DNA from: UBA685 sp002299005
Lineage (GTDB): Bacteria; Pseudomonadota; Alphaproteobacteria; Puniceispirillales; Puniceispirillaceae
Direction of reading: 5' to 3'
Assembly (NCBI GenBank): GCA_963966775.1
Contig: CAXAAH010000039.1
Span: forward strand, 1-13,483
DNA length: 13,483 nt
In this document: positions 13,396-13,483 of the stretch, piece after piece
How the letters are laid out: every line of letters begins with the position of its first letter
Numbering within the stretch: position 1 is the stretch's first letter
Notes under the pieces: model-generated
What the model was told of the DNA's origin: nothing
Database searches by the model: none
What the model saw: only the letters and a program-made list of their open reading frames with translations
Program-made: the position numbers and the translations under genes

Positions 13396-13483
13396 ATGGG
13401 TAAGAAGACGAGTGCGTTAAGAATTGTTGGTTTGCCTGTAGGCAAGATTGGCGGCAAGATTGGTGGCAAGATCGTCGGCATGA
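13396..13483 (+). CDS. Start of an unrecognised gene (cut by the window edge)
   Basis: An ATG at 13396 with AGGCAGG about 8 nt upstream opens a frame that stays open for 29 codons to the window end. The encoded start is MGKKTSALRIVGLPVGKIGG and continues with further GK-I units. The peptide is basic, with Lys-Ile-Gly-Gly repeats from residue 16. No family is recognisable from so little sequence, and no function is proposed. Support comes from the ribosome site, the promoter-like sequence upstream and the in-frame repeat. Confidence 0.5.
   Translation, partial: MGKKTSALRIVGLPVGKIGGKIGGKIVGM
13441..13476 (+). repeat. 12-bp in-frame tandem repeat at the right edge
   Basis: GGCAAGATTGGC, GGCAAGATTGGT and GGCAAGATCGTC follow one another and encode Gly-Lys-Ile-Gly/Val units in the partial gene. 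The sequence GGC continues at 13477, so the repeat may extend beyond the window. Confidence 0.75.

Overview
The window looks like chromosomal DNA of an alphaproteobacterium. Base composition is about 50% G+C by eye, and the coding strands are rich in GGC, GCG and GAT codons. Coding density is high, with gaps of 10-235 bp. The gene families present (a PhoR-type kinase, MttB-like methyltransferase without pyrrolysine, acetoacetyl-CoA synthetase, betaine/amino-acid type DAO oxidase) are typical of marine Rhodobacterales or SAR116-like bacteria. The assignment to a group is an inference; no rRNA or other marker gene is present. No tRNA, insertion sequence, phage gene or CRISPR array was seen.

Region 1 (1-972): a PhoR-type sensor kinase on the minus strand, cut by the left edge, with a 233-bp non-coding stretch upstream of it that also leads into mmsA. 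Region 2 (973-4474): two convergent central-catabolism genes, mmsA (methylmalonate-semialdehyde dehydrogenase, plus strand) and aacS (acetoacetyl-CoA synthetase, minus strand), separated by one compact hairpin terminator that probably serves both. Together they suit valine and leucine/ketone-body breakdown.

Region 3 (4660-13260) is the most interesting part: seven genes that look like one catabolic locus. A plus-strand pair encodes a zinc-less MDR oxidoreductase and an enolase-superfamily (mandelate racemase/muconate lactonizing) enzyme. A minus-strand MttB-family methyltransferase converges on that pair with a 4-bp overlap. A plus-strand operon diverges from the methyltransferase gene: GntR/FCD regulator, DapA-family lyase/deaminase, aldehyde dehydrogenase and FAD-dependent DAO-family oxidase. 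The divergent gap carries a FadR-type palindrome (ATTGTGTACAAT) placed exactly over a predicted -10 element, followed by GATAG/CTATC inverted repeats in the leader.

The gene content resembles known hydroxyproline/hydroxyproline-betaine routes (enolase-superfamily epimerase or dehydratase, D-amino-acid-type oxidase, DapA-family deaminase, semialdehyde dehydrogenase), but with a corrinoid-type methyltransferase as a possible demethylation step. The proposed role is breakdown of a methylated, probably quaternary, amino acid. The substrate is not proven by the sequence, and no transporter, corrinoid protein or methyl-tetrahydrofolate transferase lies in the window.

Region 4 (13261-13483): a non-coding stretch with a promoter-like sequence and the first 29 codons of an unrecognised gene. 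A recurrent oddity is short in-frame tandem repeats (9, 12 or 15 bp) at gene ends, seen at five places.
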